Assembly: GCF_004016505.1 (NCBI RefSeq)
Contig: NZ_SACR01000002.1
Span: forward strand, 1 to 64,000
Source of the DNA: Rubrivivax rivuli
GTDB lineage: Bacteria > Pseudomonadota > Gammaproteobacteria > Burkholderiales > Burkholderiaceae_C
Direction: 5' to 3'
Length of the DNA: 64,000 bases
Part shown: positions 55,000 through 64,000 of the stretch, piece after piece
Numbering within the stretch: the first letter of the stretch is position 1
Layout of the letters: each line of letters begins with the position of its first letter
Position numbers and translations under genes: made by a program
Notes under the pieces: model-generated
What the model saw: the letters and a program-made list of their open reading frames with translations, nothing else
Told to the model about the DNA's origin: nothing
The model's database searches: none

Positions 55000-55590
55000 T
55001 CACGCCTTCACTCGCGCACGGAAGGTGCGCTTGAACTTCTCGACCTTGGGCGCCACGACGTAGGCGCAGTAGCCCGCGTTCGGGTTGCGCGCGTAGTAGT
55101 GCTGGTGGTAGCCCTCGGCGGTGCTGTAGTTTTCGCGCAGCTTCAGCTCCGTCACGACGCGGCCGCCGCTGGCGGCATTCGCCTCGGCCAGCACCTCGCG
55201 CGCCACCGCCTCCTGCGAGCCATCGTGCAGGTAGATGCCGCTGCGGTACTGCGTGCCGACATCGTTGCCCTGGCGGTTCAGCGTGGTCGGGTCGTGCACC
55301 ACGAAAAAGATCTCCAGCACCTCGCGCAGGCTGATGCGGTTGGCGTCGAAACGCACCTGCACCACCTCCACATGGCCGGTGCTGCCGCTGCACACGGCCT
55401 CGTAGGTGGGCCGCAGCACGTGGCCATTGCAGTAGCCGTTCTCCACGGCGATGACCCCATCGACCAGTTCGAACACCGCTTCCACGCACCAGAAGCAGCC
55501 ACCGCCCAAGGTGATCGCCTGCTCGTTCACTGGCTCGCTCACTTGCTCGTTCACCCGCACTCTCCGGTTTGCCCAGGTGACAGTCGCCAC
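55000..55590 (-). CDS. msrA: Peptide methionine sulfoxide reductase A
   Basis: 196 residues. The MsrA active-site motif GGCFWC has catalytic Cys32; GHVEVVQVRFD and YHQHYYARNP are conserved downstream. It reduces methionine-S-sulfoxide. The N-terminus has a small internal repeat (VNEQVSEPVNEQ) encoded by tandem CTCGTTCAC units. Just beyond the 3' end (54973-55000) lies a GTTCAGGC-type tandem repeat. Confidence 0.94.
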   Translation of the reverse strand: MATVTWANRRVRVNEQVSEPVNEQAITLGGGCFWCVEAVFELVDGVIAVENGYCNGHVLRPTYEAVCSGSTGHVEVVQVRFDANRISLREVLEIFFVVHDPTTLNRQGNDVGTQYRSGIYLHDGSQEAVAREVLAEANAASGGRVVTELKLRENYSTAEGYHQHYYARNPNAGYCAYVVAPKVEKFKRTFRARVKA

Positions 55591-55635
55591 CGAGCCTGAA
55601 TCCTTACACTCGCTGGATTATCCGGAGCAGTTGCC

Positions 55636-56832
55636 ATGGCCACCAAGTTCACCTGGGATGACCCTTTCTTCTTCGACAGCCAGCTCAGCGACGACGAGCG
55701 CGCCGTGCGCGACGCTGCCGCCGCCTACTGCCAGGAGCGCCTGCAGACCCGTGTGCTGATGGCCGCGCGGCACGAAAAGTTCGACCGCGAGATCATGAGC
55801 GAGATGGGCGCTCTCGGCCTGCTGGGCACCACCATCGAAGGCTACGGCTGCGCCGGGCTGAACTCGGTGTGCTACGGCCTCGTGGCCCGCGAGGTCGAGC
55901 GCGTGGACAGCGGCTACCGCAGCGCGATGAGCGTGCAGAGCAGCCTGGTGATGCACCCCATCCACGCCTACGGCAGCGAGGCGCAGCGCCAGAAGTATCT
56001 GCCCAAGCTGGCCACCGGCGAGTGGGTGGGCTGCTTCGGCCTGACCGAACCCAACCACGGCAGCGACCCGGCCAGCATGCTGAGCCGCGCCAAGCCCGTG
56101 GACGGTGGCTACCTGCTCAAGGGCAGCAAGATGTGGATCACCAACAGCCCCATCGCCGATGTATTCGTCGTCTGGGCCAAGCTGGAAGACCCCGATGGCA
56201 AGGTCGGTGGGCAGGAAAGCATCCGCGGCTTCATCCTCGAGAAGGGCATGCCGGGCCTCAGCGCACCGAAGATCGAAGGCAAGATGAGCCTGCGCGCGAG
56301 CATCACGGGCGAGATCGTGATGGACAGCGTGTTCGTGCCCGAGGCGAACCTGCTGCCCAACGTGAGCGGCCTGAAGGGCCCCTTCGGCTGCCTGAACAAG
56401 GCGCGCTACGGCATCGCCTGGGGTGCGCTCGGCGCCGCCGAGTTCTGCTGGATGGCCGCCCGCCAGTACACGATGGACCGCCAGCAGTTCGGCCGCCCGC
56501 TGGCCCAGAACCAGCTCATCCAGAAGAAGCTGGCCGACATGCAGACCGAGATCACGCTGGGCCTGCAAGCCGTGCTGCGCGTGGGCCGGCTGATGGACGA
56601 AGACCGCGTCGCGCCGGAGATGATCAGTCTGATCAAGCGCAACAGCTGCGGCAAGGCGCTGGAGATCGCGCGCATGGCGCGCGACATGCATGGCGGCAAC
56701 GGCATCCACGACGAGTACCACGTCATCCGCCACATGATCAACCTCGAGACCGTCAACACCTACGAAGGCACGCACGACGTGCACGCGCTCATCCTCGGCC
56801 GGGCGCAAACCGGCCTGCAGGCCTTCTTCTGA
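55636..56832 (+). CDS. gcdH: Glutaryl-CoA dehydrogenase
   Basis: 398 residues, acyl-CoA dehydrogenase family. The motifs [29 protein letters not shown] and [18 protein letters not shown] are present. The catalytic Glu377 lies in [16 protein letters not shown], the pattern specific for GcdH. It oxidises and decarboxylates glutaryl-CoA in lysine and aromatic degradation, using FAD. Start ATG 55636. Confidence 0.95.
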   Translation: MATKFTWDDPFFFDSQLSDDERAVRDAAAAYCQERLQTRVLMAARHEKFDREIMSEMGALGLLGTTIEGYGCAGLNSVCYGLVAREVERVDSGYRSAMSVQSSLVMHPIHAYGSEAQRQKYLPKLATGEWVGCFGLTEPNHGSDPASMLSRAKPVDGGYLLKGSKMWITNSPIADVFVVWAKLEDPDGKVGGQESIRGFILEKGMPGLSAPKIEGKMSLRASITGEIVMDSVFVPEANLLPNVSGLKGPFGCLNKARYGIAWGALGAAEFCWMAARQYTMDRQQFGRPLAQNQLIQKKLADMQTEITLGLQAVLRVGRLMDEDRVAPEMISLIKRNSCGKALEIARMARDMHGGNGIHDEYHVIRHMINLETVNTYEGTHDVHALILGRAQTGLQAFF

Positions 56833-56869
56833 AGCCAAGGTCCGGTGAGGCCGCGGCGGGCGAGGTCGC

Positions 56870-57667
56870 ATGAACGAGCTGTTCCTCACCCTCGGTATCG
56901 AGAGCTGGAAGCCCCTCGTCGGCGTGCTGCTGCTGCCGCCCTTGCCCATGCTGTTGCTGGTGCTGGTCGGGGCGCGGCTCATGTTCCGCCGGCGTCTGCT
57001 GGCCTGGTTCCTGATCCTTCTCGGGGTGGTGAGCCTGTGGCTCGCGTGCACCGGGGCCGTGAGCGGCATGCTCACTCGCGTGCTGACCCGCCCGCCGCCG
57101 GCGCTGACCGAAGCGCAGGTGCTGTCGCTGAAGGGCCAAGCCAAGACCGCCATCGTCGTTCTCGGCGGCGGCAGCCGGTCCTACGCGCCGGAGTACGGCA
57201 TGTCATCGCTCTTGCCGCGCACGATGGAGCGTCTGCGCTACGGCCTCTGGCTGAGCCGCGCCACCGGCCTGCCGGTGGCCATGAGCGGGGGCGTCGGCCA
57301 CGGCGCCCGCGAGGGGCCCGGCGAGGCCGAGATCGGGGCCCGCATCGCCGAACGTGAGTTCGGGCGCCCTCTGCGCTGGATCGAATCGGCTTCGCGCGAC
57401 ACCAGAGAGAACGCGCAGCGCACGGTCGCGATGCTGCGGGCGGATGGCATCCAGCGGATCGTGCTGGTGACGCACGACTTCCACATGCGTCGCGCCGTGC
57501 TGAACTTCGAGAAGGCCGCGGGCGCAGCCATGGAGATCGTCCCGGCACCGATGGACCTGCCGCAGTCCGGCAGCCTGAGCTGGCACGACTGGCTGCCCAA
57601 CGCCAGCCGCTTGCAGGACACGGTCTTCGCGCTGCGCGAGTGGATCGGCCGCCTGGCCGGCGCGTGA
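56870..57667 (+). CDS. YdcF family (DUF218) membrane protein
   Basis: 265 residues. Two N-terminal TM helices at about 17-36 and 43-63, then the DUF218 domain: AIVVLGGGSRSYAPEYG, SGGVGHGAREGP, SRDTRENAQ and RIVLVTHDFHMRRAV. Relatives such as SanA/ElyC affect envelope integrity. It lies 37 bp after gcdH on the same strand. Confidence 0.9.
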   Translation: MNELFLTLGIESWKPLVGVLLLPPLPMLLLVLVGARLMFRRRLLAWFLILLGVVSLWLACTGAVSGMLTRVLTRPPPALTEAQVLSLKGQAKTAIVVLGGGSRSYAPEYGMSSLLPRTMERLRYGLWLSRATGLPVAMSGGVGHGAREGPGEAEIGARIAEREFGRPLRWIESASRDTRENAQRTVAMLRADGIQRIVLVTHDFHMRRAVLNFEKAAGAAMEIVPAPMDLPQSGSLSWHDWLPNASRLQDTVFALREWIGRLAGA

Positions 57668-57689
57668 GCTACAGCCCGTAGCGACGGGC

Positions 57690-58838
57690 CTACTTCAGCA
57701 GCGGCGGCAGCAAGGGCGGCAGCATCAACTGCTTGCGCCGCTCGGCGTCTTCCTGGGCCCGAAGTTCGGCGCGCTCGCGCTCGGCCTGCGCCACCTGGAT
57801 GGCCTTGATCTGCTTGGCGTGGCTGGCCGAATTGCTGCGGCGGAAGTCGTCCATCATCACCGCATCCACCTTCACGCCGCGCGCCATCAGGCGCTCGGTG
57901 AGGCGCAAGCCCGCCGAGGGATCCCCCCCCAGCGAAGCCACCACCTCGTTGGCGAACAGGTCGGCGCTGCCCACGATGCTGTCCACCGCGATGGCCTTCT
58001 CGGCCTGCGCCTCGGCCGCAGACAGCAGCATGCCCGCGCCCGGCACGGCGATGGCCAGGATCTTGCCCACCAGGAAGCCGTTGCTCACGCCTTCGCTGCG
58101 TTGCGAGGCCTTGATCGCGCTCTGGCTGGCCTGGAAGTAGGTGCCGAAGGCCGCGAGCCAGCGGAACTCGTCGGCGGTCTGCGCTTCGATCATCGCGTTG
58201 GCCGGGATCTTGGCGCGCTCGGTGCCTTGGCGCCAGAAGCTGTCGGGGTCGTTGTCGAAGGAGCTCGCCGTCACGCTGCCGGCGCAGCCCTTCTGCGTCT
58301 CCACCGTGAGCTTGCGGCCGTCTTCCAGCGTCAGCGTCATGGGCTTGCCTTCGCTGGCCTCCTTGCGCGCCTTCAGCATGGCGTCCCAGAAGCCGCCGTC
58401 GTCGTTGGAGACCACCGATCCGCCGCGGAAGAGCGCGCCCATCTCGAAGCGCGTGCCGCCAGCCGGCAAGGGGCGGCCGTTGACGTGGGTGACAACGTCG
58501 CGCACGTGCAGGTCTTCGGGCGCCGCCTCGTCGGCCCAGACCACGCGCCACTTCTCGTCCATGCCGGTGATCTCGCGGAACAGCGCCATGTCCTTGTCGT
58601 CCAGGCGCCTGCGCATCGAGTGCACCGACAGCAGCACGAAGGGCTCGATCTGCGTCGTGGCGTCGCACAGCGCCTCGGCGCCCCAGGCCACGTGGATGGC
58701 GGCAGCGCGGAACTTGACCTCCTGCTCGAAGCGGGTCTTGAACAGTTCGCGCTCGAAAGTGCGGTCGCCCTGGGCCAGCACCGGGCTGGCGGCCAACAGC
58801 ACGGCACCGAACAGCTGACGGACACGTTTGCTTGCCAT
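57690..58838 (-). CDS. Exported hypothetical protein
   Basis: 382 residues from ATG 58838 with a Sec signal peptide (cleavage after VLA, residue 22). The mature part includes DVVTHVNGRPLPAGG, a PDZ-like strand-turn, and ETQKGCAGSVTASS. A hydrophobic stretch (GKILAIAVPGAGMLLSAAEAQ) lies near the middle, and the tail has a charged helix (AQAERERAELRAQEDAERRKQ) and a Leu/Pro end. It recalls M48-peptidase-associated or PDZ proteins but no protease motif is seen. Confidence 0.8.
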   Translation of the reverse strand: MASKRVRQLFGAVLLAASPVLAQGDRTFERELFKTRFEQEVKFRAAAIHVAWGAEALCDATTQIEPFVLLSVHSMRRRLDDKDMALFREITGMDEKWRVVWADEAAPEDLHVRDVVTHVNGRPLPAGGTRFEMGALFRGGSVVSNDDGGFWDAMLKARKEASEGKPMTLTLEDGRKLTVETQKGCAGSVTASSFDNDPDSFWRQGTERAKIPANAMIEAQTADEFRWLAAFGTYFQASQSAIKASQRSEGVSNGFLVGKILAIAVPGAGMLLSAAEAQAEKAIAVDSIVGSADLFANEVVASLGGDPSAGLRLTERLMARGVKVDAVMMDDFRRSNSASHAKQIKAIQVAQAERERAELRAQEDAERRKQLMLPPLLPPLLK

Positions 58839-59036
58839 TCCTTGCATTCTGCCTCGCGTCGCGTCCGCCGTGGCACGCCGAAACCCGCCCGACTGCACGG
58901 AGCCCGCAAACTGCACAAGGCCATGCGGCTGCCGATTTGGCCGCTGTGGCCCTGTCACCGACACTCACGCGTGCTGACGCGCTTGGGTGCGCGCAGCCCT
59001 GGTTCATCCCGCATGTCTCACGAGGAACAGTTCCCC

Positions 59037-60038
59037 ATGAAAACTTGGTTGATCGGCGCCCTGGCGGTGGCCGTCTTCACCACCAGCCTGCCCTTCGATG
59101 CCGAGGCCAAGCGCCTGGGTGGCAACAAGTCGTCGGGCATGCAGCGCAACATGCCGGAGCGCACGGCCCCCACGGCGCCGCCGGCCAAGCCGGCCACGCC
59201 GGCGCAGGGCCAGCAAGCCGCGCCCACCAACGCCGCCGCAGCCACGCCCGGCGCCGCCGCAGCGGCCGCCCCGGCCAAGCGCAGCTGGATGGGCCCGATC
59301 GCAGGCCTCGCAGCCGGCCTGGGCCTGGCCGCGCTGATGAGCCACCTGGGTCTGGGTGAAGCCTTCGCCAACTTCCTGATGCTGGCGCTGCTGGCCGTGG
59401 CCGTGGTGGCGCTGGGCGTCTTCCTGATGCGCCGCTTCGGCAACAAGGCCGGCAACAACGCCAGCATGGGCGGCCCGGCCCTGGCCGGTGCCGGTGCTGG
59501 CGCCAACGGCAGCAGCCGCGGTGCCTGGGAAGTGCAGCAGCCCGCCCCGGTGACCCCGGCGCCGATGGAACGCAGCGCGCTGAACGAGCCCTCGCTGCCC
59601 GCCGCCGGCGCTGCCCCTGTGGCCGCTGCCGCCGCCGTGGCCGCCCCGGTGGCCGCAGCCTTCGTGCCCGCCGCCTTCGACGCCGAAGGCTTCGCCCGCA
59701 CTGCCAAGATGATCTTCATCCGCCTGCAGGCCGCCAATGACAGCGCCGACCTGGAAGACCTCAAGCGCTTCACCACGCCCGAGCTCTTCGCCTCGCTGCG
59801 CATGGACCTGCTCGAGCGCGGCAACACCGGCCAGCACACCGACGTGCAGCAGGTGGAAGCCGAGGTGCTGGACGTTGCCAACGAAGCCGACCGTCAGATC
59901 GTCAGCGTGCGTTTCCACGGCCTGATCGTCGAAGAAGCCGGCGCGGCGCCGGTGGCCTTCAACGAGGTGTGGCACCTGGTCAAGCCGCACGACGACAGCC
60001 GCAGCTGGGCCATCGCCGGCATCGAGCAACTGAACTGA
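59037..60038 (+). CDS. Tim44-like domain protein
   Basis: 333 residues from ATG 59037, RBS GAGGAACAG. Signal segment at 5-25, then a Pro/Ala/Thr-rich linker, two TM helices at about 84-120, another Ala/Pro-rich linker, and a C-terminal Tim44-like domain from about residue 220 (FARTAKMIFIRLQAANDSADLEDLKRF, by position; ending SWAIAGIEQLN). Bacterial proteins of this family are inner-membrane and of unknown role. Confidence 0.9.
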   Translation: MKTWLIGALAVAVFTTSLPFDAEAKRLGGNKSSGMQRNMPERTAPTAPPAKPATPAQGQQAAPTNAAAATPGAAAAAAPAKRSWMGPIAGLAAGLGLAALMSHLGLGEAFANFLMLALLAVAVVALGVFLMRRFGNKAGNNASMGGPALAGAGAGANGSSRGAWEVQQPAPVTPAPMERSALNEPSLPAAGAAPVAAAAAVAAPVAAAFVPAAFDAEGFARTAKMIFIRLQAANDSADLEDLKRFTTPELFASLRMDLLERGNTGQHTDVQQVEAEVLDVANEADRQIVSVRFHGLIVEEAGAAPVAFNEVWHLVKPHDDSRSWAIAGIEQLN

Positions 60039-60070
60039 CGCCGGGGCGGCCGGCCGGCTAGCATGCCGGC

Positions 60071-60907
60071 ATGGCCTCTCCCCCCTGCTCATGGCGGCCG
60101 CTTCTCGCGGCCGCTTTCGTTTTCTTCGGCCTCGCCGGCTGCGGCACGCCGGCGCTTGAACGCCCGCTGGCCCTGCGGCTGCCCGTGGTGCTGCTGGGCG
60201 AGGTGCACGACAACGCCGCCCAGCATGCGCTGCGCGCCGAGGCCTTCTCCGCCCTGCTGGCCCGCGGCGCCCGCCCTGCGCTGGCGCTGGAGCAGTTCGA
60301 CCGCGACAAGCAGCCGCTGATCGACCGCCTGCTGGCCCAGAACCCGCGGCCCGGTGCCGATGCGCTGATCCAGGCCGCCGGCGGCGGTGGCTGGCACTGG
60401 CCGCACTACCGGCCCTTCATCGAGGCCGCCCTGGCCAAAGGCCTGCCCATCGTGGCGGCCAACGTCGGCCGCGAAGAAGCCCGCCGCGTGATGCGCGAGG
60501 GACTGGCCGCCACCGGCTTCGACGCCGCGGTGCCCGAGGACCTGCTGGCCCGCCAGGCCGCCGGCATCGAGGCCAGCCATTGCGGCCTGCTGGACACCGC
60601 CACGGCCCGCCGCATGGCCCTGGCCCAGGTGGCGCGCGACCAGTTCATGGCCCGCGTGCTGCAACAGCACAGCGAGCGGGGCGTGGTGCTGCTGGCCGGC
60701 AATGGCCACGTGCGCGTGGACATCGGCGTGGCGCACTGGATGGCGCCCGAACTGCGGGCGCGCAGCGAAGCCATCGGCGTGCTGGAGCAGGGCGACCCGC
60801 TCACCGCCTACGACCGCCGCGTCTACACGCCAGCGCAAGCCCGGCCCGACCCCTGCGAGCAGATGCGCCGCACGGTGCCTGGCCCGGCGCCGGCCCAGCG
60901 GCGCTGA
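60071..60907 (+). CDS. ChaN family lipoprotein
   Basis: 278 residues with lipobox LAGC (Cys24). The ChaN pattern is visible: VVLLGEVHDNAAQHALRAE, ALALEQFDRDKQP, and the C-terminal VVLLAGNGHVRVDIGVAHWM. ChaN-type proteins bind haem and are lipid-anchored to the outer membrane; the link to iron uptake is family knowledge. It follows the Tim44-like gene by 33 bp and may be co-transcribed. Confidence 0.9.
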   Translation: MASPPCSWRPLLAAAFVFFGLAGCGTPALERPLALRLPVVLLGEVHDNAAQHALRAEAFSALLARGARPALALEQFDRDKQPLIDRLLAQNPRPGADALIQAAGGGGWHWPHYRPFIEAALAKGLPIVAANVGREEARRVMREGLAATGFDAAVPEDLLARQAAGIEASHCGLLDTATARRMALAQVARDQFMARVLQQHSERGVVLLAGNGHVRVDIGVAHWMAPELRARSEAIGVLEQGDPLTAYDRRVYTPAQARPDPCEQMRRTVPGPAPAQRR

Positions 60908-60935
60908 GCGCTGCGCCGGGCTGCTGCCGCAGCCT

Positions 60936-62015
60936 TCAGCCGAGCAGTTCGCAGGCGCCGGCCCAGAGGCCGCGCACCACGTCGCCAGCCGGCCGCGCTG
61001 GCGCCAGGGCGGCGGCCTGGCCGGCCCAGGCCTGCAGGTGCTGCAGATCGCCAGCCGCCGCCGCGGCCTCGCGCATCGCGGCCGTCAGCCCGCGCTGCAC
61101 CGGGTAGGGGGCAGGCTCGGGCACCCCGGGCGCGGCCGCGGCCTGCACGTAGCCGGTGGCCAGCGCCCGGCCCCCGCGGCCGGAGAACGCGCGGGTGAGC
61201 CGCGTGCCTTCAGGTGCGGCCCCGGCCAGGCCCTCGGCCCAGGCCGGGTTCACGGCCGCTTCGGGCGTGCGCAGCAGCGCCGTGCCGGGCTGCACCGCGC
61301 TGGCCCCCAGCAGCAGCGCCGCGGCCACCCCGCGCGCATCGGCCACGCCGCCCGTGGCCACCACGGGCAGGCGCACCGCATCCACCACCTGCGGCAGCAG
61401 CGCGAAGAGGCCCACCGCTTCGTCGCGTGCGGCCTCGGCACGGAAGGCCCCGCAGTGGCCGCCGGCCTCGGCGCCCTGGGCGACGATGACATCGGCGCCT
61501 GCCGCCTCGGCCGCGCGCGCCTCCGCCACGGTGGTGACGGTGGCGAACCAGGCGGTGCCGGCCGCCTTCAACTGCGCCACGAAGGCCGGCGGCAGCAGGC
61601 CCATGATCGACGACACCGCCATCGGCCGCGCGGCCAGCAGCGCCTGGCACTGGGCGTGGAAGTCGTGCAACGGTACATCGCCAGCCGTCGCTGGCACGGG
61701 CGGGCCGTGCCGGCCAAGAAACTCGCGCAGCGCAGCCTCGTGCGCGGCGTCGCGACGCGGTGGCGGATCAGGCACCCACAGGTTGATCTGCAGCGGCCCG
61801 CCGCCGCTTTCGCGGAAGCGCGCCACCCAATCGGTGATGGCCACCGGGTCCATCAGCAAGGCGCCCAGCGCGCCCATGCCGCCGGCCTGCGCCACCGCCC
61901 GCGCCAGCGCCACGGGGCTGGCGCCGGCCATCGGCGCCATCAGCACCGGTGCTTGCAAGCCATAGCGCCCGGCGAAGGCCTGGGCGCGCGCCAGCGCGGG
62001 GTGTCGGGCAGGCAT
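60936..62015 (-). CDS. Nitronate monooxygenase-like flavoprotein
   Basis: 359 residues from ATG 62015. TIM-barrel FMN enzyme of the 2-nitropropane dioxygenase family: LMAPMAGASPVALA at the N-terminus, DVIVAQGAEAGGHCGAF with the catalytic His, and VVATGGVADARGVAAALLLGA for FMN phosphate binding. It oxidises nitronates or related compounds; some members act on propionate 3-nitronate. It lies 14 bp downstream of the PF10118 gene on the same strand. Confidence 0.9.
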   Translation of the reverse strand: MPARHPALARAQAFAGRYGLQAPVLMAPMAGASPVALARAVAQAGGMGALGALLMDPVAITDWVARFRESGGGPLQINLWVPDPPPRRDAAHEAALREFLGRHGPPVPATAGDVPLHDFHAQCQALLAARPMAVSSIMGLLPPAFVAQLKAAGTAWFATVTTVAEARAAEAAGADVIVAQGAEAGGHCGAFRAEAARDEAVGLFALLPQVVDAVRLPVVATGGVADARGVAAALLLGASAVQPGTALLRTPEAAVNPAWAEGLAGAAPEGTRLTRAFSGRGGRALATGYVQAAAAPGVPEPAPYPVQRGLTAAMREAAAAAGDLQHLQAWAGQAAALAPARPAGDVVRGLWAGACELLG

Positions 62016-62029
62016 GCGGCCCGCAGCGC

Positions 62030-62851
62030 TCAGGCGCCGGCGCGCACCGGCGGCGCCAGCTCGGCGTGGGCGGCCAGCCAGGCCTCGGCGGCACGGCCGT
62101 CGCCCTGCGAAGGGTGGAAGTCTTCGCGCAGGTAGCGCCGGCCGTGCACGATGCTGTGGCGCAGCAGCCCGTCGCGGCCCATCAGCAGGTGCCAGGCACC
62201 GGCCCAGGTGGCGGGGCGCCACCAATGGCCGTCGCGCCAGAGGTTGTGCAGGGTCTGGCGCGCCACGTCCAGTGCGAAATGCGTGGCGACGATGCGGAAG
62301 ATGCGCACGCGCCAGGCGTGGTTGCCGCCAGCGGCCGTGTAGAGGTCGAAGGCCGTGCTGCGGTGTTCGCTCTCTTCGGCCGAGTGCCACAGCCACAGGT
62401 CGCGCAGGCGCGGTTCGGCATCCGCCAGCGACTCGGGGTGGGCCAGCAGGTACTCGGCAAAGACCGCCGTCAGGTGTTCGGTCGCCGCGGTCACGGCCAG
62501 CCAGTTGCGCGGGTCCAGCTCGGCCATCCGTTCGCGCCGCTGGGCGATGCGCCCTTCCCAGTGGTTCACATAGCCCTGGGCGGTGAGCTGTTCGTTGAAC
62601 AGCGTGTGGATGCGCCGGTGCGTGGCCTCCTGCCCAATGAAACCCTTCACTTCGTCAGCGAAGCGCGCCTGCTGCTCCGGCGACAGCTGCTGCACGCCCA
62701 GCTTCACGCTGTCGATGAAGAGCTGCTCGCCCGCCGGGAAGCTCATCGACAGCGCGTTGAAGAAGGCGCTGCGGAAGGCACAGCCGCCCGCCCAATGGCG
62801 GGCGAAGGGTGTCTTCAGGTCGACGAGCAGGCGGCGAACGGTGAGGTTCAT
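62030..62851 (-). CDS. Metal-dependent hydrolase, PF10118 type
   Basis: 273 residues. The helical family pattern includes FIGQEATHRRIH, AATEHLTAVFAEYL and WLWHSAEESEHRSTAFDLY, whose His/Glu residues form a probable di-metal centre as in ferritin-like folds. The reaction is not known. It lies 7 bp downstream of purL on the same strand and upstream of the nitronate monooxygenase gene, likely one transcript. Confidence 0.9.
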   Translation of the reverse strand: MNLTVRRLLVDLKTPFARHWAGGCAFRSAFFNALSMSFPAGEQLFIDSVKLGVQQLSPEQQARFADEVKGFIGQEATHRRIHTLFNEQLTAQGYVNHWEGRIAQRRERMAELDPRNWLAVTAATEHLTAVFAEYLLAHPESLADAEPRLRDLWLWHSAEESEHRSTAFDLYTAAGGNHAWRVRIFRIVATHFALDVARQTLHNLWRDGHWWRPATWAGAWHLLMGRDGLLRHSIVHGRRYLREDFHPSQGDGRAAEAWLAAHAELAPPVRAGA

Positions 62852-62858
62852 GCAGGAC

Positions 62859-64000
62859 TCACTTCAAGGCCTGGCGGGCGTTGTGGAACATGCGCATCCA
62901 CGGGCTGGGCGCACCGATGTTGCCCGAGGTCCAGCTCATCTGCACGTTGCGGAACACACGCTCGGGGTGCGGCATCAGCACCGTGAAGCGGCCGTCGGCC
63001 GTGGTCACGCTGGTCAGGCCGCCGGGGCTGCCGTTGGGGTTGGCCGGGTAAGCCTCAGTGGCGCGGCCGTGGTTATCCACGAAACGCATCGCCGCGTGCA
63101 CGGCCTGCGCGTCGCCGCGCTGGCTGAAATCGGCAAAACCCTCGCCATGCGCCACGGCGATGGGCAAGCGGCTGCCGGCCATGCCCGTGAAGAAGAGGCT
63201 GGGGCTCTGCAGGATTTCCACCAGGCTCAGCCGCGCCTCGAACTGCTCGCTCTTGTTGCGCGTGAACTTCGGCCAGGCCTGCGTGCCGGGGATGATGCTC
63301 GCCAGCGCGGCCATCATCTGGCAGCCGTTGCACACGCCCAGGGCCAGGGTGTCGGGGCGGTTGAAGAAGGCCGCGAACTGCTCGGCCAGGGCCGGGTTGA
63401 AGAGGATGCTGCGCGCCCAGCCCTCGCCGGCGCCCAGGGTGTCACCGTAGCTGAAGCCGCCGCAGGCCACCAGACCCTGGAAATCGGCCAGCTTCGCGCG
63501 GCCCGCCTGCAGGTCGCTCATGTGCACGTCGAAGGTGTCGAAGCCAGCGGCGTGCATCGCGTAGCTCATCTCGACGTGCGAGTTCACGCCCTGCTCGCGC
63601 AGGATGGCCATCTTCGGGCGCGTGCTCAGCACGGCGGGTGCGCTGCCCGCGTCGAAGGTCAGGTGCACGTGCAAGCCGGGGTCGTCGGCCACGCCGGCCG
63701 CGGCGTGTTCGCTGTCGGCGCAGGCCGGGTTGTCGCGGCCTTGCGCGATGCGCCAGCTCACCTCGTCCCACTGCTGCTGCAGCGTGTGCAGCGGGGCGCT
63801 GAACTGCAGCTTGGTGTCGCGCCACACCTCCACCACGCCGCGCTCGTTGGGCTTGCCGATGAAGTGCGCGTGGCGGCTCAGGCCGTGCTCGCGCAGCGTG
63901 GCCATCACCTCGTTGCGCTGCGCGGTCGGCACCTGCAGCACCACGCCGAGTTCTTCGTTGAACAGGGCCTTGAGCATCAGCTCGTTGCGGCGCTCGCTCA
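62859..64000 (-). CDS. purL: Phosphoribosylformylglycinamidine synthase, C-terminal part
   Basis: The gene enters from the right edge, so its 5' end is missing. The visible about 380 residues include the AIR-synthase end (NELMLKALFNEELGVVLQV) and the complete glutaminase domain: MAILREQGVNSHVEM, the nucleophile elbow LGVCNGCQMMAAL, VAHGEGF and LMPHPERVFR. It makes FGAM in purine synthesis. The large single-chain form (about 1,300 residues) is usual in Proteobacteria. Confidence 0.97.
   Translation of the reverse strand, partial: SERRNELMLKALFNEELGVVLQVPTAQRNEVMATLREHGLSRHAHFIGKPNERGVVEVWRDTKLQFSAPLHTLQQQWDEVSWRIAQGRDNPACADSEHAAAGVADDPGLHVHLTFDAGSAPAVLSTRPKMAILREQGVNSHVEMSYAMHAAGFDTFDVHMSDLQAGRAKLADFQGLVACGGFSYGDTLGAGEGWARSILFNPALAEQFAAFFNRPDTLALGVCNGCQMMAALASIIPGTQAWPKFTRNKSEQFEARLSLVEILQSPSLFFTGMAGSRLPIAVAHGEGFADFSQRGDAQAVHAAMRFVDNHGRATEAYPANPNGSPGGLTSVTTADGRFTVLMPHPERVFRNVQMSWTSGNIGAPSPWMRMFHNARQALK

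Overview
The window is a piece of a GC-rich betaproteobacterial chromosome. The conserved half carries smc-zipA-ligA, a dapC-dapD-pilU-like-dapE-prmB operon, gcdH, purL, an ohrR/ohr pair and a PEP-CTERM protein. This set fits the order Burkholderiales, probably the Rubrivivax/Leptothrix/Roseateles neighbourhood. The order is a firm inference; the genus is a guess.

Positions 1 to about 24,800 are a sedentary chromosomal integron: an array of about 37 gene cassettes, all read left to right and separated by attC sites of 127-132 bp that run from GCCTAAC to GTTAGGC. The integrase gene and attI are not in the window and should lie to the left. Most cassettes hold one small gene with no promoter. 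Recognisable products are a cupin, a low-molecular-weight tyrosine phosphatase-like protein, a YidD-like protein with a Cys-rich tail, a P-loop ATPase, an NTF2-like protein, DUF3052 and DUF3024 proteins, an anchored RraB-like protein, a lipocalin-like lipoprotein, two HEPN-like proteins and a CPT-like kinase. More than half of the products look membrane-bound, lipidated or exported. One cassette carries two overlapping membrane-protein genes behind its own sigma70-like promoter. Six cassettes have no credible gene. Three of these are exactly 400 bp, are diverged copies of one another, and share two hairpins with compensatory changes; they are the best candidate here for an undescribed element. 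Two IS30-family remnants sit directly after attC sites, one internally deleted and one end-truncated. From about 20.9 kb the attC sites decay, one gene is a frameshifted copy of an upstream cassette, and the last sites are barely recognisable. This fits the old, distal end of the array.

From 25 kb onward the DNA is ordinary core chromosome. First come a small lipoprotein, a short unknown gene, and ybbA (reverse) divergent from tesA. Next is a reverse-strand block read smc, zipA, ligA, NadR-like ATPase, def, DUF6600-type protein. Then follow queF, a SET-domain protein, a periplasmic Cache protein with a chemoreceptor, the dap operon ending in prmB and an ABC-F ATPase, ohrR/ohr with a visible promoter and operator, L-asparaginase divergent from lexA with an SOS box between them, a Cdd1-type helix-hairpin-helix protein, a penicillin acylase family enzyme, msrA, gcdH, a YdcF protein, a Tim44-like protein, a ChaN lipoprotein, a nitronate monooxygenase-like enzyme, a PF10118 hydrolase and the 3' part of purL, cut by the window edge.
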